Below, piece by piece: positions 8,879-16,466 of a stretch of DNA of 64,000 nt; the first letter of the stretch is position 1; each line of letters opens with the position of its first letter. Under the pieces are notes generated by a model. That model was not told where the DNA came from. It did not search any database and was given only the letters and a program-made list of their open reading frames with translations. The DNA comes from [Clostridium] innocuum (GTDB taxonomy: Bacteria > Bacillota_I > Bacilli_A > Erysipelotrichales > Erysipelotrichaceae). The DNA lies in NCBI GenBank assembly GCA_012317185.1, contig CP048838.1, positions 1-64,000 on the forward strand. Direction: 5' to 3'. The position numbers and the translations under genes are program-made.

Positions 8879-10165
8879 ATGCTTGATATGAAATTTTTAC
8901 GCGAAAATCCTGAAATTGTAAAAGAAAACATAAAAAAGAAGTTTCAGGATCACAAGATTGAGCTTGTAGATAAAGTGATTGCTATGGATAAAGAGAATCG
9001 CTCTCTTAAACAACGAGGGGATGAGCTGCGAAGCAAGAGAAATGCTATGAGCAAGGAAATCGGCGGTCTAATGGCCAAAGGTTTAAAGGATGAGGCAAAT
9101 GCTATTAAAGCCAAGGTTCAGGCTATGGCAGATGAAATGAAGGAAACAGAGGTTAAGGAAACTGAGCTTGCTGAGAAAATCAAGGAAATGATGATGCAGA
9201 TTCCAAATATCATTCATCCTACGGTCCCGGTTGGTAAGGATGATTCAGAAAATGTTGAACTGCAGAAGTACGGCGAGCCTGTGATTCCTGATTTTGAAAT
9301 TCCATATCATACAGATATTATGGAACGGTTTGAAGGTATTGATCTGGATAGTGCAAGAAAAGTTGCAGGGAACGGGTTCTATTATCTGATGGGAGATATT
9401 GCACGACTTCATTCTGCTGTCATTTCATATGCACGTGATTTTATGATTGATAGAGGATTTACATATGTTGTACCGCCTTTTATGATTCGTAGTAATGTTG
9501 TGACCGGGGTTATGAGCTTTGCGGAAATGGAAGGAATGATGTATAAGATTGAGGGCGAGGATTTGTATCTGATCGGTACCAGTGAGCATTCTATGATTGG
9601 AAAATTCATTGATACAATTCTTGATGAGAAAAAACTTCCTTATACTTATACAAGCTATTCTCCTTGCTTCCGTAAAGAAAAAGGTGCACACGGTATTGAA
9701 GAAAGAGGAGTTTACCGCATTCACCAGTTTGAGAAACAGGAAATGATTGTTGTTTGCAAACCGGAAGAAAGTGAAGACTGGTTTGTAAAGCTGTATACGA
9801 ATACTGTTGATTTATTCAGAAGTCTGGATATACCAGTGAGAACCTTAGAGTGCTGTTCCGGTGATCTTGCTGATTTGAAGAATAAGTCTGTTGATGTCGA
9901 AGCATGGAGTCCACGTCAGAAAAAATATTTTGAAGTGGGAAGCTGTTCTAACTTGACAGATGCACAGGCAAGACGTCTTGGCATTCGCGTAAAGGGTGAG
10001 AATGGAAAATATTTTGCTCATACTTTGAATAATACGGTGGTAGCTCCACCTCGAATGCTGATTGCTTTTTTAGAGAATAATCTGAACAAGGACGGCAGTG
10101 TGAATATTCCGGAAAAATTGCAGCCATATATGGGAGGCACAAAAATATTGATGCCAAAAAATTAA
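8879..10165 (+). CDS. serS: Seryl-tRNA synthetase
   Basis: This class II synthetase charges tRNA-Ser (and tRNA-Sec) with serine. The N-terminal coiled-coil arm that grips the tRNA long arm spans about residues 30-100. Motif 2 is CFRKEKGAHG with GVYRIHQFEKQE. Motif 3 lies near the C-terminus (NNTVVAPPRMLIAFLEN). The ATG at 8879 is preferred over the one at 8873: AGGAGG ends at 8870, giving 8 rather than 2 bases of spacing, and MLDMKFLRENPE is the usual family N-terminus. That gives 428 residues. The gene is controlled by the T-box leader upstream and closed by a terminator. Confidence 0.97.
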   Translation: MLDMKFLRENPEIVKENIKKKFQDHKIELVDKVIAMDKENRSLKQRGDELRSKRNAMSKEIGGLMAKGLKDEANAIKAKVQAMADEMKETEVKETELAEKIKEMMMQIPNIIHPTVPVGKDDSENVELQKYGEPVIPDFEIPYHTDIMERFEGIDLDSARKVAGNGFYYLMGDIARLHSAVISYARDFMIDRGFTYVVPPFMIRSNVVTGVMSFAEMEGMMYKIEGEDLYLIGTSEHSMIGKFIDTILDEKKLPYTYTSYSPCFRKEKGAHGIEERGVYRIHQFEKQEMIVVCKPEESEDWFVKLYTNTVDLFRSLDIPVRTLECCSGDLADLKNKSVDVEAWSPRQKKYFEVGSCSNLTDAQARRLGIRVKGENGKYFAHTLNNTVVAPPRMLIAFLENNLNKDGSVNIPEKLQPYMGGTKILMPKN

Positions 10166-10174
10166 GCAGTATTG

Positions 10175-10208
10175 AAAAGGTGATTTTTATATAAATTTCA
10201 CCTTTTTT
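10175..10208 (+). terminator. Intrinsic terminator after serS
   Basis: AAAAGGTGA pairs with TCACCTTTT around an AT-rich loop and is followed by a T-run. It starts 10 bases after the serS stop. Confidence 0.85.
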
Positions 10209-10978
10209 AGTATCTAAAACAGCTTATTATTTGTTGGTTAAAAATAGCAGAAAAGCCTTTGTTTATCGTGTTATTTGGATAAATAATACGATATTGTGAC
10301 TCTCTGATTTACATCGGTATTTTAATAATTGGACGATTGGTAATGTCGTTGCAAATGATTGCACAGCTTTTTTTAGGCATTTTTGTTTCACGTGAAACAA
10401 TTAAGGATAAATCAAGAAATTTCAGCTGTTACTTATGATTGTTTCATAATGTTTTAAAAGAGATAATAAAAAATGTGTAAGCAAATAGAAGATAAGATAT
10501 AATGATGCTATACAAAAAAAGGTAACCTTATATATGAAAATTATTTTTATACGAAGTAGGCGCAAATCCAATGTTAAGACAATTTCAAACTTTCTTATGT
10601 ATGCACTAATGATTTTCTAATAATAAAATAAGAAAGCTTCCTCTAGTTGTATCGTGTTTGAGAAAAGGAAGAATCAAATTCTGTTGAAGAATATAATGGT
10701 GATAAGTACTCAATGTAGTTATGTTCAACCTGAGTTTATGAACTGTTTAGAAAATTAGCCTGCTCACTTTTTTAAAGAGGATAAAAAGTATTCCGTTTCA
10801 TTACAATATATTGTATCTGAAATACAATTCATATTACTATCTTGTTAATAGCTCAGATAAAAAAATAGTGTTCGTCTTATAGATAAAGGAGTTTCCTTTA
10901 TGAAATACAGGATAGACTTGTTCATCACTTGTAAAAGTCAAAATGGCAATTATAAAATATGTGAAAGCAAATTAACTG
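10209..10978. other. Long AT-rich non-coding stretch between serS and the SRP RNA
   Basis: This is 770 bases without a convincing gene, much richer in A/T than its neighbours. The one clear element is a parS palindrome at 10384-10399 (separate entry). Two tiny open frames (28 codons at 10534, 46 codons at 10900) have Shine-Dalgarno-like sequences but no recognisable protein features. A TATAAT at about 10498-10503 has no good -35. No tRNA or other RNA gene was recognised. The stretch may be an intergenic hub for chromosome-segregation proteins or the remains of lost genes. Confidence 0.5.
10384..10399. other. parS site (ParB/Spo0J binding)
   Basis: TGTTTCACGTGAAACA is a perfect 16-base palindrome identical to the conserved bacterial parS core. 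ParB/Spo0J nucleates here, spreads, and recruits SMC to organise the origin region. It lies in a non-coding gap about 10.4 kb from dnaA. A second identical copy lies within dnaX at 12818. parA and parB themselves are not in the window. Confidence 0.93.
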
Positions 10979-11006
10979 TTGAAAAAATCAGAGAATATGC
11001 TATAAT
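10979..11006 (+). promoter_or_regulatory. Promoter of the SRP RNA gene
   Basis: TTGAAA (10979-10984), a 16-base spacer and TATAAT (11001-11006) with TG one base upstream combine a good -35 with an extended -10. It is among the strongest promoters in the window and would start transcription at about 11012-11014, exactly where the RNA stem begins. Confidence 0.85.
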
Positions 11007-11011
11007 ATATA

Positions 11012-11096
11012 AGCTACTACAATGGTATCTACTGAATTAGGTCAGATTGGGAACAAAGCAGCCTTAAGGGAGCTCTATCATGTGTGGTAGCCCTTT
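11012..11096 (+). ncRNA. ffs: Signal recognition particle RNA (small bacterial type)
   Basis: This RNA scaffolds Ffh in the signal recognition particle for co-translational membrane targeting. The hallmark apical segment reads GGTCAGATTGGGAACAAAGC followed by AGCC, matching the GGTCAG...GGAA...AGCAGCC signature of helix 8. The ends pair as GCTACTACA with TGTGGTAGC (one G-U), closing the rod. A T-run at 11094-11099 ends transcription. At about 85 bases it is a short form without an Alu domain. It lies just before tadA, whereas in Bacillus the order is tadA, scr, dnaX. Confidence 0.88.
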
Positions 11097-11116
11097 TTTA
11101 TATCTGAGGTAATTTT

Positions 11117-11572
11117 ATGAAAGAAGAATATATGCGGGCTGCTTTAAGAGAGGCAGAGAAGGCTAAAAAAATAGATGAGGTACCCATTGGCTGTGTTATT
11201 GTTAAGGATGATAAAATTATTGCAAGAGGTCATAATCTCAGAGAAACAAAACAGCAGTCAATAAACCATGCTGAAATCATTGCAATTCAAAAAGCTTGTA
11301 AAAAGGTAGGAAGCTGGCGTCTTGAGGATTGTGATTTATATGTTACTCTGGAGCCCTGTTGCATGTGTGCAGGTGCTATTCTGCAATCACGTATCAGAAC
11401 TGTTATCTATGGAACTACTGATCCAAAGGGTGGAAGCATTGAAAGTACCTTGCATATGTATGAACAGCCGGGATATAACCATTATCCGAAAGTTGAATCC
11501 GGTGTTCTTCAAAACGAATGTTCACAGCTCTTAAAGAATTTCTTTAAAGAAAAAAGACTAAAAAGGAAATAA
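11117..11572 (+). CDS. tadA: tRNA-specific adenosine deaminase (A34 to inosine)
   Basis: TadA converts wobble adenosine of tRNA-Arg(ACG) to inosine using a zinc-activated water. The 151-residue protein has the deaminase signature: H51 with catalytic E53 in the HAE motif, and zinc ligands C81 and C84 in PCCMC. The C-terminal FFKEKRLKRK-type basic tail is typical of the tRNA enzyme rather than of free cytidine or guanine deaminases. TGAGGTAATTTT precedes the ATG as a modest ribosome site. A strong terminator follows, so it is probably monocistronic or co-transcribed through the SRP RNA terminator. Confidence 0.94.
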   Translation: MKEEYMRAALREAEKAKKIDEVPIGCVIVKDDKIIARGHNLRETKQQSINHAEIIAIQKACKKVGSWRLEDCDLYVTLEPCCMCAGAILQSRIRTVIYGTTDPKGGSIESTLHMYEQPGYNHYPKVESGVLQNECSQLLKNFFKEKRLKRK

Positions 11573-11573
11573 A

Positions 11574-11610
11574 AGCAAATACTGTAAGAAAGAAAAGTAT
11601 TTGCTTTTCT
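11574..11610 (+). terminator. Intrinsic terminator after tadA
   Basis: A 10-base perfect stem, AGCAAATACT with AGTATTTGCT, is followed by TTTCTT. It begins 2 bases after the tadA stop. Confidence 0.88.
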
Positions 11611-11632
11611 TATGTAAAATTCATTGTCAGCA

Positions 11633-11641
11633 TGATATAAT
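11633..11641 (+). promoter_or_regulatory. Extended -10 promoter for dnaX-ebfC-recR
   Basis: TGaTATAAT (TATAAT at 11636-11641) lies 25 bases before the dnaX ATG and just after the tadA terminator. No good -35 is seen, as expected of an extended -10. Confidence 0.6.
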
Positions 11642-11666
11642 TGACAGTGGAGAAAGCAGGTGAAGT

Positions 11667-13472
11667 ATGGCATATAAAGCGTTATATCGTACTTATCGTC
11701 CAAACAGTTTTGATGAAGTAGCAGGACAAAAGCACGTTGTACAAACCTTGCAGCATGCAGTGGAACAGCATAAGATTGCACATGCTTATTTGTTCTGCGG
11801 CCCCCGTGGTACAGGAAAAACATCAATTGCGAAAATCTTTGCGAAAACAATAAATTGTGAGAATCCAAATCATAAACCATGTTTGGAATGTGATAACTGT
11901 AGGGCAGTACAGGATGGAAGCCATCCGGATATTATTGAGATAGATGCTGCCAGCAATAATGGTGTAGAAGAAGTACGTACACTGATAGAAAAAGTTAAGT
12001 ATGCGCCATTGAAGGGTAAATATAAAATTTATATTATTGATGAGGTCCATATGATGTCAACGGGTGCATTTAATGCGCTGTTAAAGACGATTGAGGAACC
12101 ACCGGAACATGTTATTTTTATTTTAGCTACGACAGAGCCGCATAAGGTGCTGCCTACGATTATTTCACGTTGTCAGCGGTTTGATTTTACTAAAGTTCCA
12201 CGTGATGAAATCGTTCAGAGGATACATACTATTCTAGAGAGAGAACAGATTACGTGTGAAGAGGAAGTAATTCGGATTATTGCACAGCTTGCTGATGGCG
12301 GATTGCGCGATGCTTTATCTATTCTTGATCAATGTATTGCGTATGCACAGAATCATATCCAGGTGCATCATATTAATGAAATTTATGGCATTACAACCAT
12401 ACAGGAAAAATTAGATTTGTATCGTTATATCTATGGAAAAGATGCAGTATCCCTGTTAAATGCGATAGATCAGCTTATTGAAAAAGGTATTGATATCAAA
12501 AGGCTGACTGTTGATTTAATTGAAATATTAAAGGAGAGTATCATTTTCGAGTATACAAAGGATGCATCTCTGCTGCATATTCTAAATAGTGAAGAGGTTT
12601 TAACTCTGATTGATGGAAAATCTATTGCAGAGAGGTTTCAAATGATACATCTTCTAATGGAAACATATGATAAATATAGAAGTGCAGCAAATGCAGGATC
12701 TTATTTTGAGGTCTGTTTACTGCAAATGCTGGATGTAAAGGCAACTGTGGTGACAACGACATCACATCCATTGGAGACTCCTAGGCAGGAACAAAAACCA
12801 GTAAGCACTGTTAATAATGTTTCACGTGAAACATCTAAGAAGAAACCTATACTTGAGGTTCCTATGGATGATGAACCATTTACACCATATGATACACCAG
12901 TATTAGATTCACCAGTAACAAAGAGTGCGAAGTCTTCACATATACCGGAAAATATAGTAAGCAAGGAAATTACTGCTGTTTCAACAAAAGCTTTAAAGCC
13001 ATTGGAGAATGAATTTGTTCTTGGACTTCTTGCCGGAGCAAATAAACCTGAAAAAGCAAAGGATAGTCAGCATTTTCAGAAAATACCTGAATTCATGCTC
13101 GATTTTAAATATGCTAAATATGGAAGTCTTTTAAAGAATGCAAGTATTGTAGGCAGTGGTAATACCTATATAGTTGTATGTGTCGATAATCAGGCAGTAG
13201 CAAATGAAATAAATGAGATGGACAGTAAAAATGAATTTCATGATTTCATTACTGAATTGATGGAAAAGAATAAAAAAATATTTGCTATTTCTGCTGATCA
13301 GCAGAAATATGTTATCAAAGAGTTTAAAGACCGTATGATTGCAGGTACATTGCCAGATCCTATACAAATTGAAGCTGTGACGATTGAAAGAAAAGAAGTA
13401 AAAGAATTAACACAGGAAGAAGCTGTATTGGATTTGTTCGGTCAGGAAAATATAATAATTACGGAGGAATAA
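11667..13472 (+). CDS. dnaX: DNA polymerase III subunit tau/gamma (clamp loader)
   Basis: DnaX is the ATPase of the clamp loader that places DnaN on DNA. The 601-residue protein has P-loop GPRGTGKT at 45-52, zinc-binding cysteines C64, C72, C75 and C78, Walker B with DEVHMM, and the sensor LATTEPHK. The C-terminal tau part (about 370-601) is Thr/Pro/Lys-rich and then folds again from about 470. A perfect parS site (12818-12833) is embedded in frame and encodes VSRET within residues 384-389, in the poorly conserved linker where such an insertion costs little. It forms an operon with ebfC and recR. Confidence 0.97.
   Translation: MAYKALYRTYRPNSFDEVAGQKHVVQTLQHAVEQHKIAHAYLFCGPRGTGKTSIAKIFAKTINCENPNHKPCLECDNCRAVQDGSHPDIIEIDAASNNGVEEVRTLIEKVKYAPLKGKYKIYIIDEVHMMSTGAFNALLKTIEEPPEHVIFILATTEPHKVLPTIISRCQRFDFTKVPRDEIVQRIHTILEREQITCEEEVIRIIAQLADGGLRDALSILDQCIAYAQNHIQVHHINEIYGITTIQEKLDLYRYIYGKDAVSLLNAIDQLIEKGIDIKRLTVDLIEILKESIIFEYTKDASLLHILNSEEVLTLIDGKSIAERFQMIHLLMETYDKYRSAANAGSYFEVCLLQMLDVKATVVTTTSHPLETPRQEQKPVSTVNNVSRETSKKKPILEVPMDDEPFTPYDTPVLDSPVTKSAKSSHIPENIVSKEITAVSTKALKPLENEFVLGLLAGANKPEKAKDSQHFQKIPEFMLDFKYAKYGSLLKNASIVGSGNTYIVVCVDNQAVANEINEMDSKNEFHDFITELMEKNKKIFAISADQQKYVIKEFKDRMIAGTLPDPIQIEAVTIERKEVKELTQEEAVLDLFGQENIIITEE
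12818..12833. other. parS site inside the dnaX coding sequence
   Basis: This is a second perfect TGTTTCACGTGAAACA palindrome, 2.4 kb from the first. It lies in frame within the unstructured linker of DnaX (N384-V-S-R-E-T389). It should bind ParB/Spo0J like the intergenic copy. Confidence 0.93.
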
Positions 13473-13476
13473 GATT

Positions 13477-13785
13477 ATGAATATGCAGGGATTATTAAAA
13501 CAGGCACAGAAAATGCAAAAGGAACTTACTAAGCTGGAAGATGAATTAAATGAAAAAGTATATGAAACAACAATGGGTGGTGGTGTTATCAAGGTAGAAG
13601 TAAAAGGAAGCATGTCTGTAGAAAGTATCTCAATCGATGAAAGCTTGCTGGAGAAAGATAACAAAGAAGATTTAGAGGATATGCTGAAATCTGCCTTGAA
13701 TGATGCATTCGCTAAAGCAGTCGAGGATAAAGAAAAAAATATGAATCAAATTACAGGCGGAGTGAAAATGCCAGGTGGCTTCTAA
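13477..13785 (+). CDS. ebfC: YbaB/EbfC nucleoid-associated protein
   Basis: This small dimeric DNA-binding protein has a tweezer-like fold. Its gene is nearly always found between dnaX and recR. The 102-residue protein begins MNMQGLLKQAQKMQKELTK and ends GGVKMPGGF, both family hallmarks, with a central MGGGVIKVEVKGSM strand region. It starts 4 bases after dnaX and its stop overlaps the recR start by one base (TAATG), so the three genes are translationally coupled. Its exact role is unsettled for the family. Confidence 0.95.
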   Translation: MNMQGLLKQAQKMQKELTKLEDELNEKVYETTMGGGVIKVEVKGSMSVESISIDESLLEKDNKEDLEDMLKSALNDAFAKAVEDKEKNMNQITGGVKMPGGF

Positions 13786-14381
13786 TGTATCCTAAGAAAT
13801 TTGAAGCACTTGTTGAATGCTATCGGAGACTACCGGGTGTAGGAATAAAAACTGCAGAACGCTATGCATTTCAGACGCTCGAATGGGATGATGAAACTAT
13901 GGACTCTTGGATTCATGCATTTCAAAACGCAAAAGAAGGCTTAAAAAAATGTGCGGTATGCGGCAACTTATCGGAAGATGACACATGTGATATTTGTGGA
14001 AATCAAAGTAGAAATAGTCAGATTATATGTGTTGTACAAAGTCCAAAGGATGTTATTGCAATGGAGAAAACAAAAGAATACTCTGGAGTATATCATGTGT
14101 TGAATGGTGTAATCTCAACATCAAAAGGTATACTGCCTGAGGATATCAACATAGACTCTCTATTAAACAGAATCAGTGAGGAAACCGAGGAAATTATTAT
14201 TGCAACCAATCCGACAGTCGAAGGTGAAACTACAGCATTGTACTTATCAAAGCTGCTGGAAAAATATCCGGTTACTGTAACAAGGATTGCACATGGTCTT
14301 CCAATGGGCGGACATTTGGACTATGCGGATGAATTAACCTTGATTAAAGCAATTGAAGGAAGAAAGAAAATGGAACCATAA
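13785..14381 (+). CDS. recR: Recombination mediator protein RecR
   Basis: RecR forms a ring that works with RecO and RecF to load RecA on gapped DNA. The 198-residue protein has a helix-hairpin-helix (LPGVGIKTAERYAF, residues 16-29), a four-cysteine zinc finger (C56, C59, C68, C71) and a Toprim domain ending in the conserved RIAHGLPMGGHLDYAD segment near residue 175. Full length. The TAATG overlap with ebfC sets the start. Its terminator reuses the last codons of the gene. Confidence 0.97.
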   Translation: MYPKKFEALVECYRRLPGVGIKTAERYAFQTLEWDDETMDSWIHAFQNAKEGLKKCAVCGNLSEDDTCDICGNQSRNSQIICVVQSPKDVIAMEKTKEYSGVYHVLNGVISTSKGILPEDINIDSLLNRISEETEEIIIATNPTVEGETTALYLSKLLEKYPVTVTRIAHGLPMGGHLDYADELTLIKAIEGRKKMEP

Positions 14382-14397
14382 TGTTGGTTCTTTTCTT
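14372..14397 (+). terminator. Intrinsic terminator overlapping the recR stop codon
   Basis: GGAACCA pairs with TGGTTC, followed by TTTTC. The stop codon of recR lies in the loop, so the hairpin is partly coding. Confidence 0.75.
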
Positions 14398-14683
14398 TAC
14401 TGTATTATAAAATGTAAGAAGTATATAGTAAATGAGGAAGGACAGGAATACCATGCTTTCAAATGTATGGATGTTTAAATAGCGTTTAAATCAAGAATAT
14501 GAAAAAGGGAACAACCTCCTACAGCAACAGCAAAATAGGCGATACACAGAAAAAGCATCATCTCTATATGAACTAATTGTATAAATCCTAAATCACCATC
14601 ACCTTATATATAAAAAAGAAATATTTTCATTTTACTGCAAGCGCTATCATGGTAAAATGGATATATAGGAAGAAGGTGATCAT
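14398..14683. other. Intergenic stretch upstream of the 311-residue unknown
   Basis: No gene is seen in these 286 bases. TAAAAT at about 14654-14659 could be the -10 for the downstream gene, and AGAAGGTGA before its ATG is a good ribosome site. The rest shows no structure I can support. Confidence 0.4.
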
Positions 14684-15619
14684 ATGGGCTCAATTGCTTA
14701 TATTACTGATAAAAATATGATGGAGTACCATAGACTTCATGGTAACTCTGTTATCAATTTCTGGAAGCCAAGTATCAAAAGTATTACTGATTTTAAAAAG
14801 GGAGACATGCTGTTTTTCTTGACAAAGGGGACAGAGCGTGGGAAAAAAAGAGAAAAGGGAATACTTGGATATGGTCATCTTCGAAAGCAACAAAACATGG
14901 GGTTTACACAAATGTGGAATGTATATAAAACTCTGAGTGGCTATCCGGATAAGGAATCATTAAAGCAGGCAATCTGCAAAATTACAAAACAGGAGGAAGT
15001 ACCAGAGCTACTTTCCTGCATGGAATTAGAAAATGTTATCTATTTTCAATATCCGATTTACCTAAGTGAAATCGGTATGAAAATTTCCAATAATATAGAA
15101 AGCTTTTTCTATATAGATAAAGAGGATATACAAAATACAGGAAGACTACTGCATCTGGCATCCTCTATTGGTACGGATATGTGGGTGAACAGTACTGTTA
15201 TTACAAAGGAAAAGAATATGCAGGAGGATGCTGTACTTCAAATACTGGAGAACCTGAGCAGACGTATAGAGACTAGCTTCTATTCAGAATATGAAGAATC
15301 AAAAATACGTCATTATATACAAAAACTTCAGGATGCAAATATACAGTCAATTAGAAACAGTAAAACAGAGTATTGGACAAAATGCGATGGAAAAATAATG
15401 ATTCTACTTCCATGCCTCTTAAACTTTATAGATGCTGAAAGTAAAATGCAGTATAGCATTGGTCATTATCAGCTATTTAAAGTATATATAAATCAAAGTG
15501 AATATGCTGATCAGATTTCCATCAAACTATTGTTTAACCAAAAGATCCACAGTAATTGGAGACTTGCTCTCAGCTATTTAAAGATAGAATATGAAGAAAG
15601 GCTAGTCGAAGAGGACTAG
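14684..15619 (+). CDS. Unrecognised 311-residue protein, possible N-terminal EVE/PUA-like domain
   Basis: I do not recognise this protein as a named family. Residues 1-130 have features reminiscent of EVE/PUA-like folds: a conserved-looking FKKGDMLFFLTKG strand, KGILGYGHL, and a later MWNVYKTLSGYP segment. Such domains often sense modified bases in DNA or RNA. That match is by pattern only. Residues 170-311 form a second region with no recognised motif; it includes an ILLPCLLNFIDAE hydrophobic strand. There are no membrane segments or signal peptide. The gene stands alone between terminators, after recR, and converges with a DUF1294 gene with which it shares a palindrome at its stop codon. 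AGAAGGTGA supports the ATG. Confidence 0.75.
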   Translation: MGSIAYITDKNMMEYHRLHGNSVINFWKPSIKSITDFKKGDMLFFLTKGTERGKKREKGILGYGHLRKQQNMGFTQMWNVYKTLSGYPDKESLKQAICKITKQEEVPELLSCMELENVIYFQYPIYLSEIGMKISNNIESFFYIDKEDIQNTGRLLHLASSIGTDMWVNSTVITKEKNMQEDAVLQILENLSRRIETSFYSEYEESKIRHYIQKLQDANIQSIRNSKTEYWTKCDGKIMILLPCLLNFIDAESKMQYSIGHYQLFKVYINQSEYADQISIKLLFNQKIHSNWRLALSYLKIEYEERLVEED

Positions 15620-15622
15620 CCT
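15599..15622. terminator. Palindrome containing both convergent stop codons
   Basis: AGGCTAGTC and GACTAGCCT pair around a GAAGAG loop. The TAG of the forward gene and the TAG of the reverse gene both lie inside the stem, so each arm codes for the end of one gene and the antisense of the other. The reverse-strand copy is followed by TTTCTTC, and the forward copy by TTATAG. It most likely serves as a compact two-way terminator, stronger for the reverse strand. Confidence 0.6.
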
Positions 15623-15853
15623 TATAGCTATTACCTGAAGAATACAAAAGAAAGGGACCATAAGAATGAATTTTGTTTTCCTTATTTTGTGTCGGAAAGC
15701 AATCATTCCAAGACCAATACCAAAAGCTCCTCCAAGGAATGCATACAGTAACAGAAATCGCTCAGGTATTCGATAACGCTTATGGATGGCTTTCCATTTA
15801 TCAATTCCCATCATACAAAATGAAATCACGTTCCAGAAGACGAAGTAGATCAT
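15602..15853 (-). CDS. DUF1294 family small membrane protein
   Basis: This is an 83-residue integral membrane protein of unknown function. It shows the DUF1294 pattern: a first hydrophobic segment, the conserved MGIDKWKA...RIPERFLLL stretch, a glycine-rich second segment (LGGAFGIGLGM), the HKIRKTKF motif and a final hydrophobic helix. Its start overlaps the stop of the upstream CYTH gene (ATGA), so the two are coupled. Its last codons form one arm of the palindrome shared with the convergent gene. Confidence 0.85.
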   Translation of the reverse strand: MIYFVFWNVISFCMMGIDKWKAIHKRYRIPERFLLLYAFLGGAFGIGLGMIAFRHKIRKTKFILMVPFFCILQVIAIRLVLFD

Positions 15854-16407
15854 TTCTCCACTGCCTGCAAAGCACGCTGAATCTTAGATGTGCAGTTTTT
15901 TTCATAAACAAGCTGCACATGAGAAAGAAGCTTCTGAAAAACAGAGAGCCCGTCATGTGGCTGCTTATATTCATATTCAATTTCATAATCTGTATGATTT
16001 CCATAGGTGCTGATATCAAAGCATAGTTCAGCATTCTCTGTTTCTACAACAGCTCTTTTTGTCACCAGAGTAGTTAACGGAATGATTGCAGCTTCAATTT
16101 GATACTCATGCAATAGCTGAACAATTTCCTCTGATTGCAGAGCATGAACACTGTTTTCAGATACTTCACACTCACACTCGCACAGCCCATCAAGATTCTC
16201 CTGCCGCATCTTTAATGTAAACAGAAACCTTCCATTTCGCTCCCGTATACGCATTGCACCCTTCTTTTTCTGAATGTCCCCGTTTACCGTATCATAATAG
16301 GTATTGGTCTGGGTTATAAAATTCAGATTTTCATACAAACCACACAGCTTATCAAACTGTTCCTTGTTCACAAGCATTTTATATTCTTTTTCAACATGTT
16401 TATTCAT
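15850..16407 (-). CDS. CYTH domain protein (triphosphate tunnel metalloenzyme)
   Basis: CYTH proteins hydrolyse inorganic triphosphate or thiamine triphosphate, or make cyclic AMP, inside an eight-stranded beta tunnel. The 185-residue protein has the defining ExExK motif at E6-K-E8-Y-K10, followed by strands with alternating charged residues (MRIRERNGRFLFTLK) and a conserved YEIEYE near residue 140. The Firmicutes relatives (YjbK type) act on triphosphates; the exact substrate cannot be told from sequence. It is divergent from NAD kinase across 59 bases and is the first gene of a two-gene unit with the DUF1294 protein. YjbK-type CYTH genes and NAD kinase genes are often neighbours in Firmicutes. 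Confidence 0.88.
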   Translation of the reverse strand: MNKHVEKEYKMLVNKEQFDKLCGLYENLNFITQTNTYYDTVNGDIQKKKGAMRIRERNGRFLFTLKMRQENLDGLCECECEVSENSVHALQSEEIVQLLHEYQIEAAIIPLTTLVTKRAVVETENAELCFDISTYGNHTDYEIEYEYKQPHDGLSVFQKLLSHVQLVYEKNCTSKIQRALQAVEK

Positions 16408-16466
16408 CTTTCATCACCTTATAGGATATGATACAATAGTACCATAACAAAAGGAAGTGATTTGTG

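Noticed and set aside
10534..10620. 28-codon frame encoding a basic, hydrophobic peptide (possible toxin-like peptide)
   Set aside because: Short, AT-rich, no promoter with a -35, no antisense RNA partner seen.
10900..11040. 46-codon frame with AAAGGAG upstream, ending in the SRP RNA
   Set aside because: It runs through the SRP RNA promoter and 5' end and shows no recognisable protein feature; probably chance in AT-rich DNA.
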